Part shown: positions 17,601 to 26,654 of the stretch, one piece after another
How positions within the stretch are numbered: position 1 is the first letter of the stretch
Layout of the letters: each line of letters starts with the position of its first letter
Source: a virus
Length of the DNA: 43,495 nucleotides
Virus record (IMG/VR): IMGVR_UViG_3300043463_000024
Span: 1-43,495 of that record
Reading direction: 5' to 3' (one strand)
Made by a program: the position numbers and the translations under genes
Notes under the pieces: model-generated
What the model saw: the letters and a program-made list of their open reading frames with translations, nothing else
The model's database searches: none
What the model was told of the DNA's origin: nothing

Positions 17601-20600
17601 GATATAGTTATCAATCCTAACGATGGAAAATATTACAAGAGAAAGATAGCAGGGCAGACAGATAAAGAAGAAGCGCAGTCTATCACATTTGATTATTCTG
17701 CTTGGATATTGGTTCCACAACCAAAGGTAAAACAGTTTGGTTTCAGAATCCATGGATACATTGACCTTCACCCAGAGTTCCCAGCCTTTGAATGGGACAC
17801 TGCAAGTGGAGAGAAAGTATACGAAACCGTTGGTGACAAACTGGTCATTGCAAACTGGAAGCAAAATACATTCTATCGTCAAAATGATTATGTGCTGTAT
17901 GACAACAAACCATTCGTTTGCTTAGAAACTCACACATCGTTGACTACATTCGGAGACTCATTGACAAAGTGGAAGGCGGTTGGAACATGGCCACGTGTGA
18001 ACAAGACTTATGCTTATGGATATAATAAGGTAGACGAAACCCGTGTCAAGACATACAAGTATGGTGAAGTTCTAACTTCCGCCGATGATGTTGTTCATCT
18101 TCTTGTTGGCTATCAAGAATACCTACAATCACGAGGATGGAAGTTCCTTGATATTTTTGAGAACTCGTATCCAATCAATTTTGAAAATCTGATTCCACAA
18201 TTCTTAGACTGGACAGCCGAAAATCATACAGTGGGCGAATACATTTCGCTAACGCCACTGAAAGAAAATGGCGAATTTGATTCTCCACACGGTGTTGCAA
18301 AAGTTGGTAAGGACACATTCAAAAATTACTATCGTGTTGTTGATGCCGAAGGAAATAAAATTTCCGAGAATGACATAAGTTTCTACACAACTGGAAATTC
18401 ATTGACTTGGAAATCTAGTCATCCAGTATATGGAATGATGATTGACATAACTGACATTGAACACGCTTTTGTTGTTGACCGTGTTGACTCATATAACGAT
18501 ATCATATATGACCCGCTAAACCATAACAGAAATCTTCGTATGCTGATTGACTGCAACCGAGCAGTTGATTGGGATGGGACAATGGCAACCGATGGCTACA
18601 TTGTGTATGGAAACAAGATGATTCCAAACTTTGAAACAGTTATTGATGAAATTCAAAACTACCGAGACACCATACTTGACCAAAGTTTAGAAAACATCAA
18701 TCTGTTGAAGGCAAGCCATATTGGTTTCTTCCCACGTGAATATTTTAACCGTATGGGAATTGAACGAGAAAGCCAACTTGAATTTTACAAAGGTTTCTTA
18801 GCTGGAAAAGGAACAAAAGAAAGCATTAACCGTCTAGTAAACCTTGAAAGCAACATCACTGATATTGAAAACAGCGATGTGTGGGCGTTCAAGATGGCAG
18901 AATATGGTAACAATAACTCACGTAGAAAAGAATCCAAAGTTGTAAACATATCAGACTTGCGAAAGACTCCTTATGTTGTGACATATGATAACATAGAATA
19001 TCCTATGGAAACAACAACTGCTATTTCACCAGTTCCTCTAAAAACTACTGGGTATGTAGATTCAACCTATATAAGTCATGTTGTTATGAATACTTCATCT
19101 CTTACATCTCTGAATGTTTCAAAAATATTTGAAGGCGACATTGCTTGGGTTCAGTTTGATGACGACCGTGAATGGGATGTATTGCGTTTGAGTGAGATTG
19201 CAGAAATAGTATATCTTGGTGAAACTCCTGATGCTCAACTTTACATAGCGTTGACGAATGAAATACCAACTGATAAGGAAATATTCCTTCGTGTTGTTTC
19301 AAGTGGCATACAGCCTGAAATACAAGGATACTTCTATCCAGTGTATGAATCTACGCAGACATATAATGGAATGCCAGTATATCTGTATCTGATTTTTGAC
19401 ATGAACTATGAAGCCGTGATTGTTGAAATTGATACTTCAACAAGTAACAGTGTTTACGTTCCAACTCAATCAATCCCATATGTTGAAGCAAACGGTTCTG
19501 TAGTAAATCCAAATATTGTTGATGGCGATACCTTGGTAATCAATGGAAATTCATATGTGTATGACCCAGTTGGTGTTGGAACTACGAGAGTTCAGATATA
19601 TGGTTCTGAGTTCTCAGTAAACCCATTTGTTCAGGCTGGTGAAAGAATACGAATTTCGGTATTTGATAGTTTTGGACAATTGGCGAACAACAACTCAACT
19701 GTTACATTTACTGGGACCGTTGCAGAAACTGAAAATCCTGTAACTTCTGAAATAGGAGACCAAATTAATATTGATGGGACGATACTAACTGTTGCAGCAA
19801 GTTCTGATTCGGAAATAGTAATTGTTTCTGATAATAATGAATTGACAGAAGTTCCAGTTGGCTCAACCATATTGGTCGATGGTCAAACAGTTGCAACATT
19901 TGAGAAGATAGTAGTGAATGGAACTACTAATAATCTAACGTTGTCATCTACAAAAGCACTGAGCGTCAACGGGACAATCATTACGTTTACCGTTCCAACT
20001 GGCACAACAATAGGAACAAATTCTACTGAACTATTCTCAAATGTGACTACTCCAGTGCCATCTATTCAATTGGCCTCTGCTATGACTAATTACCTACCAG
20101 GTAATATAACTGTAAGTAACGGTATTGATGCGCCATACGTTCTCACAACGTCTGCATATACATACAATAGTAATACAAAAGTTATAACTTTTGATACTCC
20201 GATACAAGATGGGCAAGTTGCTTCGGTTCAAACTGAAACTCAAATATTGGTCGCGGACTCAATCACCACGTCATTTACTCTTACAGGACCGTTCAACACT
20301 GCTGACCGTATTATAGTTGGAAGCTATACAGAAGGAACAGAATATAGCATAAATGGTTCAAACATCGTGTTTGTGACTGCCCCAACTTCTGATGTTACTG
20401 TGACTTATGAGACTGACATTCTTGTAAATCAAGATAGCGTTGTGGATATTACAGTTCAACTTGTAGCACAACCTGTGGCACAATTCTTGGATATTGATGA
20501 TATCGTATCGATCATAAATGCATCATCTGCACCTGTCACTGCGAGTAAGTCAGCATCAAACTCATTGAACATTGAATATTCTGGTGCGGTTCTTACAATG

Positions 20601-23600
20601 AACGGTTCCATATTGATAGACTTTGGCATGTCATCTACAAGTTCGTTTAGAGAGTCTACATATCAAAATGTAGTAGACCAAATAGATTCGGTCGTTGATT
20701 TGACTTCATATCTAAATTCAAACGAACAGATAGTTATAACAACAACAAACCCAACAGTTACTCTGTCTGGAACTGCACTTACTCATATCGGTATGGATGA
20801 CGGCGTATACAACGCAGTCGCCAACCCTACTAAAAACAGTATAGTTGAGCAAATCAACAACTTGAACATTCTAAATCTTCAGGCAAGTGTTACCACTTCT
20901 GGTATAGAAATATATAAAAATAATCACCTTCTAACCATCAGTGAAGTAACTACTGGCGCTATGTCAAGACTTGGATTTACAAGTTCAACGGTTGTAGTTA
21001 GGGCGTCCGACCTTATCGCAGAACAGATAAATGCACAGGCGTTTGCAAACGATAGTTCTATAGGATATGCTAGTGTTGTTGACAGTAGAATCAAGATAAC
21101 AAGTCCACAAAAATCAATCGCAATTTCCAGTCTAAATGGAAATGCGCTAGATGATATAGGGATTCCTGCGGGAACATATCTGGCAACTACAACAATATTG
21201 TCCTCTGCGTCTGCCTTCAAAGACCAAATAAATTCAGTCGCTACAGACGTTACCGTGTCAATATCGAGTGATGGACGAATGATATTTGTTGGAAACAACA
21301 ACGTAATTTCGTTTGCCGGAACGGAACAAGAAATACTTGACAAGATTGGATTGTATAGAGAATACACCAGTATCACAAGTAGTAATGACTTCAAGGTTAT
21401 GGACTGGAAATCCGTGCGTTACACACCAAATTATAATGGAGAAACATTCGGTGAGTTCTATGACAATCTTGGATTGAATGGAATATCATTTATTTGGGCT
21501 GATGAATACGATGGCAATGGTTGGGCGGTTTTGGCTCGTAAACCAGATGGAACTCTAACCGTCATGCAGCGTCAGGCACCACGAGTGAATGTTGAAAACA
21601 TAAATCGTTTGATCATAACTGATGATCAAACGAATCATCGTATGTATAGTTTGTATGATCCTTTGAATTTGAAATTCCCAGGGGATGTTGGTGCTAACTT
21701 GTCATATGTTTCCTGGCAAGACCCTGCGCAGTATGAGTTTGATGTTACACGAGACAAGTGGACTGACAGTCACGTTGGAGAATTTTGGTGGAATACCACA
21801 AACGCAAGATATTATCGCTACAATGATTATGGTGATGTCAATGGAAACATTGATGCCAACTTTGCTAGAAAATATTGGGGAAAACTAGTTCCTAATTCTG
21901 AGATAAAAGTATATCGTTGGACTGTATCAACTACTATACCAGATGACGTAACAAAATTCAACAAAGTAGTATATAATGACCCAGCGACAAATTCAAATGT
22001 CGTAAAGTATTACTTCTGGACAGCCGAGTCTATCGGACAAGAGGAAGATGATTTGACGCCATCAGATGTGAAAATGATGATAGAAAATCGTAAAATGTCT
22101 GATAACTTTATTCCTATTGCGAATAACAAAATATTGGTTTCAAATAGTAAAGAAGTCCTAAAGGGACAACGAGTAAAATTTGAACTTGATTATTACACTG
22201 ATAAATCAAGAAACGAATCTCATAGTGATTGGCATCTTGTATCTGAAAAAGATTCTACTCCAATCCCAGATGAATTATGTCAAGAATTTATAGATTCAAT
22301 TTCTGGGGCAATTATAGAAGATAGCATTTCAAACGTTATCGTCGCAGAAGAAATTGATGAGATAGGAAATGTCATAATAAGTGGAATTGATTTCTTGAAC
22401 TATTGTGACCTTACAGATTCAGTCGTTATGATCAATTCAAATTTGGTTCAGCCATCGTTTTTTAGTTACAATGGAGACACATTGGAGATAGACTATTCAT
22501 ACGCCGCTATGGTTGGTGATGTAGTGAGAGTTTACAAGCTATCTAGAAACTTCAACAACTGGTTCAAAAATCTTCCAGAAGCTAGAAGAAATTTTGGATA
22601 CATAGTAAATGAATATATGAAGCGAAAGGTTATAGGCGGTTTCGCATACAACTGGAAAGAATACGTGTCTGATTATGAGAACTCATTAGTTTCTTTGGAC
22701 TACTGGTCACTCAATTCAAAGTATGACACCATAGATTATTTTGAATATCTGTCAAAAACTAAGTCTTTTGACATGAATGGGTTGTATGAATCTGGAATAC
22801 AATCCTTCAAAGTATCAACCGATGAGGATGGGTATTACTTCCCAATTGACGGTGTTCTTCGTATGGTTCATAGAACCAATACTTCGTTGAGAATTTCTCA
22901 CGAAAATGTAATTACTCCAAAATTGAATACTGAGTATTATGAAAATGCACTATCAGTGCAAACAATTGAGTTTATGAATATGATGAAGGAATATGCAGAG
23001 CCATCATTTATGAAAAAACTATTCTTGGAAATGGTAAAATATATGCTGACTGAAAAGACATATCCTGATTTTATATTCAAGACAAGTTACTTTGACTTGA
23101 TTATGAAAAATAATGGACTGAAGCAAAGTGCAATATACCTAAGAGACTATTATGATGATATGATTGATTACGTCAACGATACCAAACCATATCATGCAAA
23201 AATAAGAAATGTAACCAATCGTTTCTCCACGCAGGAAAGCATGAACAATTCGGTGACTGACATTTCAAACATGACAGTTCGTATGAAATTTGGAAATTCT
23301 GATTATTATACCATTATAGTTGACGAATCATTTGATGCTGATCCTATCATATACGATATAGATAAAAAGTTCAATCCTTCTCCCGAACCATTGACGCTAA
23401 CAGTTTATATCAACGGCGTGAAAATACGAGACCAATATTATTCAATAGAAAATGGACATTTGGTTTTCAACACAAATGGCGATATTCTTGATGGCAGCAC
23501 TTCCGGGGCTATTAGTATTGAAGTCGGAGACAGAATAACCGTATCAAGAACAAATAGTCGTTATGCGTTGAACAGAGTGGAAGGAAACGCCACCATAAAT

Positions 23601-24068
23601 ACAGAAAACGATTATGATGGCGGAACTCTGTTACAGTCTATAACTTCGTATACAAACGTTGCGGGGGGAATTGACACTGGTTTCATTACATCCAAGTCAA
23701 GAGATATTCTAGTGCTTACGCAAAATGGATACACAGATGAGACGAGAACAACATTGACCGAAAAGAAGTTTTTTGTTTATGACCAATTTGGTAGAGGATA
23801 CATTGTTGAAGTTGACAAAATGGGAACCATCAGCCAGTTTGATGGAGATACCGTAACTGTCAACCAGCAAAGTTATTTCAAGTCTGCCAAGGGTGATACT
23901 AAACGACTATCAATATTGGACAATGGCTCACAGATAGAATTTTTCCTATATGACAAGAAGGATGGAACTGAATTGAGAATTTCAGACCGTGGAGTTTACA
24001 CTGGTAAAATGTCTAACTTCTCAAATGGAGATGCCATTTACACTGTAAAATCAGTAGTCGAAATATAA
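14664..24068 (+). CDS. Giant virion baseplate protein at the gp7 position (3134 aa)
   Basis: One uninterrupted 3134-residue frame with AGGTGG before its ATG. The N-terminal region (YDDLLNLIYNKGGLINDHR, then PIDADKFCNWAMYYWV) and the late region (FYKGFLAGKGTKESINRL near residue 1380; TKPYHAKIRNVTNRF near 2850) are patterns I associate with very large baseplate proteins of T4-like environmental phages. It contains at least four copies of a small beta-sandwich motif (V.VNGV.Q....Y....I.F..P...D) near residues 318-352, 555-602, 2579-2630 and 2906-2963, and a run of about five 75-residue repeats at 1939-2232, each ending in Ile/Phe-Gly-hydrophobic. T4 gp7 is 1032 residues; homology to it is inferred from gene order and weak pattern. 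Likely an arm or fibre-bearing wedge protein. Confidence 0.7.
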   Translation: MKDKVYDFLPAHLKNSELENIFNATLDRVFSKGKVEKIRSFVGRKEKGIYNSKNSYVEYPFSQSYRNDYSFEPVYANPNIQDNVFYDDLLNLIYNKGGLINDHRRLFTNEYYTINLPIDADKFCNWAMYYWVYPGFDESISGSNLKHYVTIDKNQNNWWGVNNSWYHFDDIKNLLTVDNKHLIKKASRPIIEFDKGLELSTTSSTKPIEDLDFEEPTFALYGPTGLSQEGSKIFSYVTGTAEDYPYDAELMLYPKLIAGDYQSEYSYIISLPESLTCKLNGDDLSIYIPSNFKYRNVRQEKPEGLVSFINLEYEPSSENDIDVYVNGVRQIGNYSYDNRTITLDTPTSEYVYVDYSTASPIDEKKPYTFQRVNPSVEYNPDGVSHVNVEFSYSTIFEHLIRIIETAVGLEGEPISSSNFRTLIGTDKTKLNDQGSVMIKSGVDLAFAYFAINRDDFNPFAAVESLSTYYNSFKNKLVLTIQEILKSADQGNKTDTEILEEALKTISINKSTVYKVFDSVFMLDYGVKNNHYQELTVTNVAGSLEQFMPQFDNPVVSDSDVAVYVNGVIQIYGHDYTISSTGGEILFKTYAPSSTDIISVRNYINREDLRIPPSSVKLGISPSYIPSFQTDNEFSEPVEFIIGHDGSKTPRWNDRTDNILLEYEIRVYNKLSVYETNIDYMNYGVFSTANTDYSYAEKNHIAYPFFKKWMVKNEISNMYNDTFNPNDWKTWNYSALNSALPGNWRGIYSYLYGTDNPLIEPWKAAGLSQKPEDFDIDYGPDYTSPSFWAMLISDNMLDVPVPVYTSGELKSIDDLLYSGSITNQVIQTLKSDWYFGDGSPVEMAWKRSSEYSFISFIEMMLQRPFDVISKYRDKINYIVSLYTKILGINFNAVERERNNYQFKLGSKLSGFVNNFVLLSENESLVNSKYSEIPSDNYNLFIHASVPSRTENFSAITIERVSLDKQYPTYSIDNTADYLVGDIVINPNDGKYYKRKIAGQTDKEEAQSITFDYSAWILVPQPKVKQFGFRIHGYIDLHPEFPAFEWDTASGEKVYETVGDKLVIANWKQNTFYRQNDYVLYDNKPFVCLETHTSLTTFGDSLTKWKAVGTWPRVNKTYAYGYNKVDETRVKTYKYGEVLTSADDVVHLLVGYQEYLQSRGWKFLDIFENSYPINFENLIPQFLDWTAENHTVGEYISLTPLKENGEFDSPHGVAKVGKDTFKNYYRVVDAEGNKISENDISFYTTGNSLTWKSSHPVYGMMIDITDIEHAFVVDRVDSYNDIIYDPLNHNRNLRMLIDCNRAVDWDGTMATDGYIVYGNKMIPNFETVIDEIQNYRDTILDQSLENINLLKASHIGFFPREYFNRMGIERESQLEFYKGFLAGKGTKESINRLVNLESNITDIENSDVWAFKMAEYGNNNSRRKESKVVNISDLRKTPYVVTYDNIEYPMETTTAISPVPLKTTGYVDSTYISHVVMNTSSLTSLNVSKIFEGDIAWVQFDDDREWDVLRLSEIAEIVYLGETPDAQLYIALTNEIPTDKEIFLRVVSSGIQPEIQGYFYPVYESTQTYNGMPVYLYLIFDMNYEAVIVEIDTSTSNSVYVPTQSIPYVEANGSVVNPNIVDGDTLVINGNSYVYDPVGVGTTRVQIYGSEFSVNPFVQAGERIRISVFDSFGQLANNNSTVTFTGTVAETENPVTSEIGDQINIDGTILTVAASSDSEIVIVSDNNELTEVPVGSTILVDGQTVATFEKIVVNGTTNNLTLSSTKALSVNGTIITFTVPTGTTIGTNSTELFSNVTTPVPSIQLASAMTNYLPGNITVSNGIDAPYVLTTSAYTYNSNTKVITFDTPIQDGQVASVQTETQILVADSITTSFTLTGPFNTADRIIVGSYTEGTEYSINGSNIVFVTAPTSDVTVTYETDILVNQDSVVDITVQLVAQPVAQFLDIDDIVSIINASSAPVTASKSASNSLNIEYSGAVLTMNGSILIDFGMSSTSSFRESTYQNVVDQIDSVVDLTSYLNSNEQIVITTTNPTVTLSGTALTHIGMDDGVYNAVANPTKNSIVEQINNLNILNLQASVTTSGIEIYKNNHLLTISEVTTGAMSRLGFTSSTVVVRASDLIAEQINAQAFANDSSIGYASVVDSRIKITSPQKSIAISSLNGNALDDIGIPAGTYLATTTILSSASAFKDQINSVATDVTVSISSDGRMIFVGNNNVISFAGTEQEILDKIGLYREYTSITSSNDFKVMDWKSVRYTPNYNGETFGEFYDNLGLNGISFIWADEYDGNGWAVLARKPDGTLTVMQRQAPRVNVENINRLIITDDQTNHRMYSLYDPLNLKFPGDVGANLSYVSWQDPAQYEFDVTRDKWTDSHVGEFWWNTTNARYYRYNDYGDVNGNIDANFARKYWGKLVPNSEIKVYRWTVSTTIPDDVTKFNKVVYNDPATNSNVVKYYFWTAESIGQEEDDLTPSDVKMMIENRKMSDNFIPIANNKILVSNSKEVLKGQRVKFELDYYTDKSRNESHSDWHLVSEKDSTPIPDELCQEFIDSISGAIIEDSISNVIVAEEIDEIGNVIISGIDFLNYCDLTDSVVMINSNLVQPSFFSYNGDTLEIDYSYAAMVGDVVRVYKLSRNFNNWFKNLPEARRNFGYIVNEYMKRKVIGGFAYNWKEYVSDYENSLVSLDYWSLNSKYDTIDYFEYLSKTKSFDMNGLYESGIQSFKVSTDEDGYYFPIDGVLRMVHRTNTSLRISHENVITPKLNTEYYENALSVQTIEFMNMMKEYAEPSFMKKLFLEMVKYMLTEKTYPDFIFKTSYFDLIMKNNGLKQSAIYLRDYYDDMIDYVNDTKPYHAKIRNVTNRFSTQESMNNSVTDISNMTVRMKFGNSDYYTIIVDESFDADPIIYDIDKKFNPSPEPLTLTVYINGVKIRDQYYSIENGHLVFNTNGDILDGSTSGAISIEVGDRITVSRTNSRYALNRVEGNATINTENDYDGGTLLQSITSYTNVAGGIDTGFITSKSRDILVLTQNGYTDETRTTLTEKKFFVYDQFGRGYIVEVDKMGTISQFDGDTVTVNQQSYFKSAKGDTKRLSILDNGSQIEFFLYDKKDGTELRISDRGVYTGKMSNFSNGDAIYTVKSVVEI
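21605..21633 (+). repeat. Perfect 11-bp inverted repeat inside the giant structural gene
   Basis: TCGTTTGATCA (21605-21615), a 7-base loop, and TGATCAAACGA (21623-21633) pair perfectly. It lies in coding sequence (residues about 2314-2324) with no T-run after it, so it is not a standard terminator. Role unknown. Confidence 0.6.
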
Positions 24069-24082
24069 ACATCTAACATATT

Positions 24083-24090
24083 GATAAATA
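24083..24090 (+). promoter_or_regulatory. Late promoter box
   Basis: GATAAATA sits 30 bases before ATG 24120 in the short gap after the giant gene, with no upstream inverted repeat. It probably starts a late transcript for the three structural genes that follow. Confidence 0.6.
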
Positions 24091-24119
24091 TAATAAATCA
24101 TAACGAAGAGAGACAATAC

Positions 24120-24779
24120 ATGTTCAATGATAAAATAGAACCTTCAATAGTTGGTTCTCTTGTAATAAGAGACAAGAACACTGGCGAGATATTGGTAAAA
24201 AAGAAAAACGCCATACACCAAGGCAACATGGCATATATAATTGCCTGTGCCTTGGCTGGCACTGCTACATCTGTAAATGTTGGTGGTGGTAGTCCTTCTA
24301 TAAACTGGATGGCATTTGGCAATGGTGGTTCTGTTTCAACTACAACATTGGCATATCGTTCACCTCGCGTATCAACTATATATGACGAGCAAAGTATGTC
24401 AACTAGCACTTCAAGTTTGTATGCTAAAACATATGAAACTCAAACGTCAAGCGTAGTATATTTTCCGGGTCAAGCACTCAGTGAAACTGAATATGTGCCA
24501 AACAGTACAGCAAAAATCGTATTCACCGTTGAACTGGACCATAATGATATTGCGGCATACACTGGTGCTACCATACCAGAAAGTGATAGTTCTACTGATG
24601 AAGCATCATTAGCAGCATTTACATTTGACGAACTTGGTTTAGTGGCGGGTGTAACGGAAGCTGGTGTTATGCAAGAAGACAAATCGCTATTGGTTACTCA
24701 TGTGGTATTCCATCCTGTTCTGTTGTCTGCGAACAGAACAATCATAATTGATTACACAATAACAATTCAAGTAAGCTAA
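24120..24779 (+). CDS. Virion structural protein, unknown role
   Basis: From ATG 24120 this is 219 residues. An earlier ATG at 24081 overlaps the late box and lacks a ribosome site, while 24120 has GAAGAGAGA upstream. Features are a SLVIRDKNTGEILVKKKNAIHQGNM segment followed by a small-residue helix, then NWMAFGNGGS. This Asn-Ala-Ile-His / AFGNGG pattern recurs in structural proteins downstream of the large baseplate genes in environmental T4-like phages. The second half is Thr/Ser-rich beta sequence ending in alternating hydrophobic strands (RTIIIDYTITIQVS). Likely a baseplate-peripheral or fibre-attachment protein; no enzyme motif seen. Confidence 0.75.
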   Translation: MFNDKIEPSIVGSLVIRDKNTGEILVKKKNAIHQGNMAYIIACALAGTATSVNVGGGSPSINWMAFGNGGSVSTTTLAYRSPRVSTIYDEQSMSTSTSSLYAKTYETQTSSVVYFPGQALSETEYVPNSTAKIVFTVELDHNDIAAYTGATIPESDSSTDEASLAAFTFDELGLVAGVTEAGVMQEDKSLLVTHVVFHPVLLSANRTIIIDYTITIQVS

Positions 24780-24788
24780 GAGAGAACA

Positions 24789-25661
24789 ATGGCAGTAGGC
24801 GATATAATATATGCAGCGGACTTGGCGACATTACGGACCACGCTGAACACCATTTTGAATGATAGTTCAGTTGCAAGCGGATATAATCAAGCAACAACTA
24901 TTACAGCTAATCCGGCAATAACTAATATAATTGACGATGCTTTCCATGATACAATATATTCTGCGTCTGGAATTTTAGCAAACTATTATAACATTGTAAA
25001 CCCATTTTTGGTAGTAAACGCTGACGGTATTATAAATTGGGCTGATTATGCAACATCGGCAAGCACATTTAACAGCACAATAACAACACAGCATGCTGCT
25101 CCATGGACGTATTCTGCTGGTTGGGATACAACCACTGCTACTGAACTAACGTCTGCTATTTCAAACTGGAACGGCGCAAAGACTTTTGATTTCAATATCG
25201 CGTTTTCTTCCACTGCACATATGAACTCTTGGTTTACAGCGGGCGGCGAAATTCGTATCAGTGCTTCACATTCGTCTGCGGCAACTCCACAGGCAGTTTC
25301 TTGGCAACAACTTTGCACTGAACTAGGGACATTCCGCATATCAGTTCGTCCGACTGATACTACCGACACAAACTTGTCTGTTAGAAAACTATACAACGAT
25401 TTGACTGGTGCATATACCACTGTAAAATTGATATATGCTGATGCAACCAGTTATTCCACTAACTACATTCAAATTCAGGCGTATAAAACCACGACTACAG
25501 TTTATGTCAGAATGATAATAAATGATGCACATGCCAACGTGTTTTCTGACATTGTATCTGGCACCACGACCGCTACAGTGTCATCTTTGAAGTTGTCTAA
25601 TACGGTAGGATCAGTAAATATAACAAACCCAACGTTCACGTCAACGGCTGTGTTCGTATAA
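24789..25661 (+). CDS. Virion structural protein, paralogue A
   Basis: A 290-residue Thr/Ser/Ala-rich beta protein with GAGAG just before its ATG. It shares with the next gene a block containing FTAGGEIRIS, then VSWQQL, a strand, then YIQIQAYKTTTTVYVRMIINDAHAN. The conserved order of GGEIRI, a following tryptophan, LVY-type strands and NDAHAN/DDVHN shows the two are tandem paralogues. The N-terminus (VGDIIYAADLATLRTTLNTIL) is a helical domain also echoed in the neighbour. Probably a fibre or baseplate decoration protein expressed late. Confidence 0.75.
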   Translation: MAVGDIIYAADLATLRTTLNTILNDSSVASGYNQATTITANPAITNIIDDAFHDTIYSASGILANYYNIVNPFLVVNADGIINWADYATSASTFNSTITTQHAAPWTYSAGWDTTTATELTSAISNWNGAKTFDFNIAFSSTAHMNSWFTAGGEIRISASHSSAATPQAVSWQQLCTELGTFRISVRPTDTTDTNLSVRKLYNDLTGAYTTVKLIYADATSYSTNYIQIQAYKTTTTVYVRMIINDAHANVFSDIVSGTTTATVSSLKLSNTVGSVNITNPTFTSTAVFV

Positions 25662-25676
25662 TCGGAGAGAGGGTTT

Positions 25677-26603
25677 ATGTCACCACAAAGTTATTATATC
25701 GGCGGTAAGATACGAGCGGAAGATTTCAATACATTTATTGGAAATATAAACGATATAGTAGGCATAGGTGCTGGGGATTCTGGTTATGGGCAAGATCATC
25801 TTGTCATGGAAGAACTATCACCAACGCAAAAAATTAGAGCATCGCATTGGAACAAATTACTAAACGCAATACACGTTGTTGCCGACCACCAAGGCACTTC
25901 CGTTTCTGTTCCAGAATCAACAAATGACCCACTGTTTCCTGCGGCAAATAAGGTCATTGAACTTATACCAACTCTAACAACCGATATTGCGAATGTGGTT
26001 GCCAACAAGTTAAACTATGACCCAGCACAACTTGTGATTGAGACAAATAAGATTTCTTCGTCTCAGACATACGTTGACCCATCATCTGGTATACCAAATT
26101 GGGTTGGAACCGTTTATTATGAATTTTCGACCAATTTTGACAATGACAACCACCGCAGACATTTTTTCAACACTGGTGGAGAAATACGTATTGGATGTGA
26201 TTTGTTACCGTCTGGTTCCGACCAACAGTCGGTAGATTGGGAAAACTTACTCAACAGTGTAGCAACGATTAAGATGAATATCAATACTACATATTCATCT
26301 ACTGGGGTTGGAACTCCTGGTCCTGGGTTCAACACGCTTACCAATTCATTCCAGCTAGTATATACGAAAGGCGGAACTGGAAACTATTCGTCAAACCAAC
26401 TAAACATATATGCCAAATTAAACACCAACCATGGAATCACGATTAAGGTTAGTTTTGATGATGTTCACAATCCGAGCACTGGAACTGGTTGGACTGGGGA
26501 CGATTATGTTGCTGGTGTATTGACTATTCAGGTAGATCAGCAACGGGCGGATGGCGTGGTTGTAATTGCTTCTCCAACATATAGTCATATTTCTGAACTA
26601 TGA
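25677..26603 (+). CDS. Virion structural protein, paralogue B
   Basis: A 308-residue protein with a strong GGAGAGAGGG ribosome site. It repeats the architecture of paralogue A: an N-terminal helical part (GKIRAEDFNTFIGNIND, then IRASHWNKLLNAI), FNTGGEIRIG, VDWENL, and LNIYAKLNTNHGITIKVSFDDVHN. Paralogue B has a longer N-terminal section. It is the last gene of the structural block; its TGA is followed within 3 bases by a sigma70 promoter for the accessory cluster. Confidence 0.75.
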   Translation: MSPQSYYIGGKIRAEDFNTFIGNINDIVGIGAGDSGYGQDHLVMEELSPTQKIRASHWNKLLNAIHVVADHQGTSVSVPESTNDPLFPAANKVIELIPTLTTDIANVVANKLNYDPAQLVIETNKISSSQTYVDPSSGIPNWVGTVYYEFSTNFDNDNHRRHFFNTGGEIRIGCDLLPSGSDQQSVDWENLLNSVATIKMNINTTYSSTGVGTPGPGFNTLTNSFQLVYTKGGTGNYSSNQLNIYAKLNTNHGITIKVSFDDVHNPSTGTGWTGDDYVAGVLTIQVDQQRADGVVVIASPTYSHISEL

Positions 26604-26605
26604 TG

Positions 26606-26634
26606 TTGACATAATATTCATTTTTTGATATACT
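26606..26634 (+). promoter_or_regulatory. sigma70 promoter opening the glycosyltransferase/radical-SAM cluster
   Basis: TTGACA (26606-26611), exactly 17 bases, TATACT (26629-26634). The -35 is perfect and the -10 differs at one position. AAGGAG and ATG 26655 follow. No late box is visible here, so the cluster is probably transcribed by unmodified host polymerase. Confidence 0.88.
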
Positions 26635-26654
26635 TTTGGAAAAGGAGTATATCT

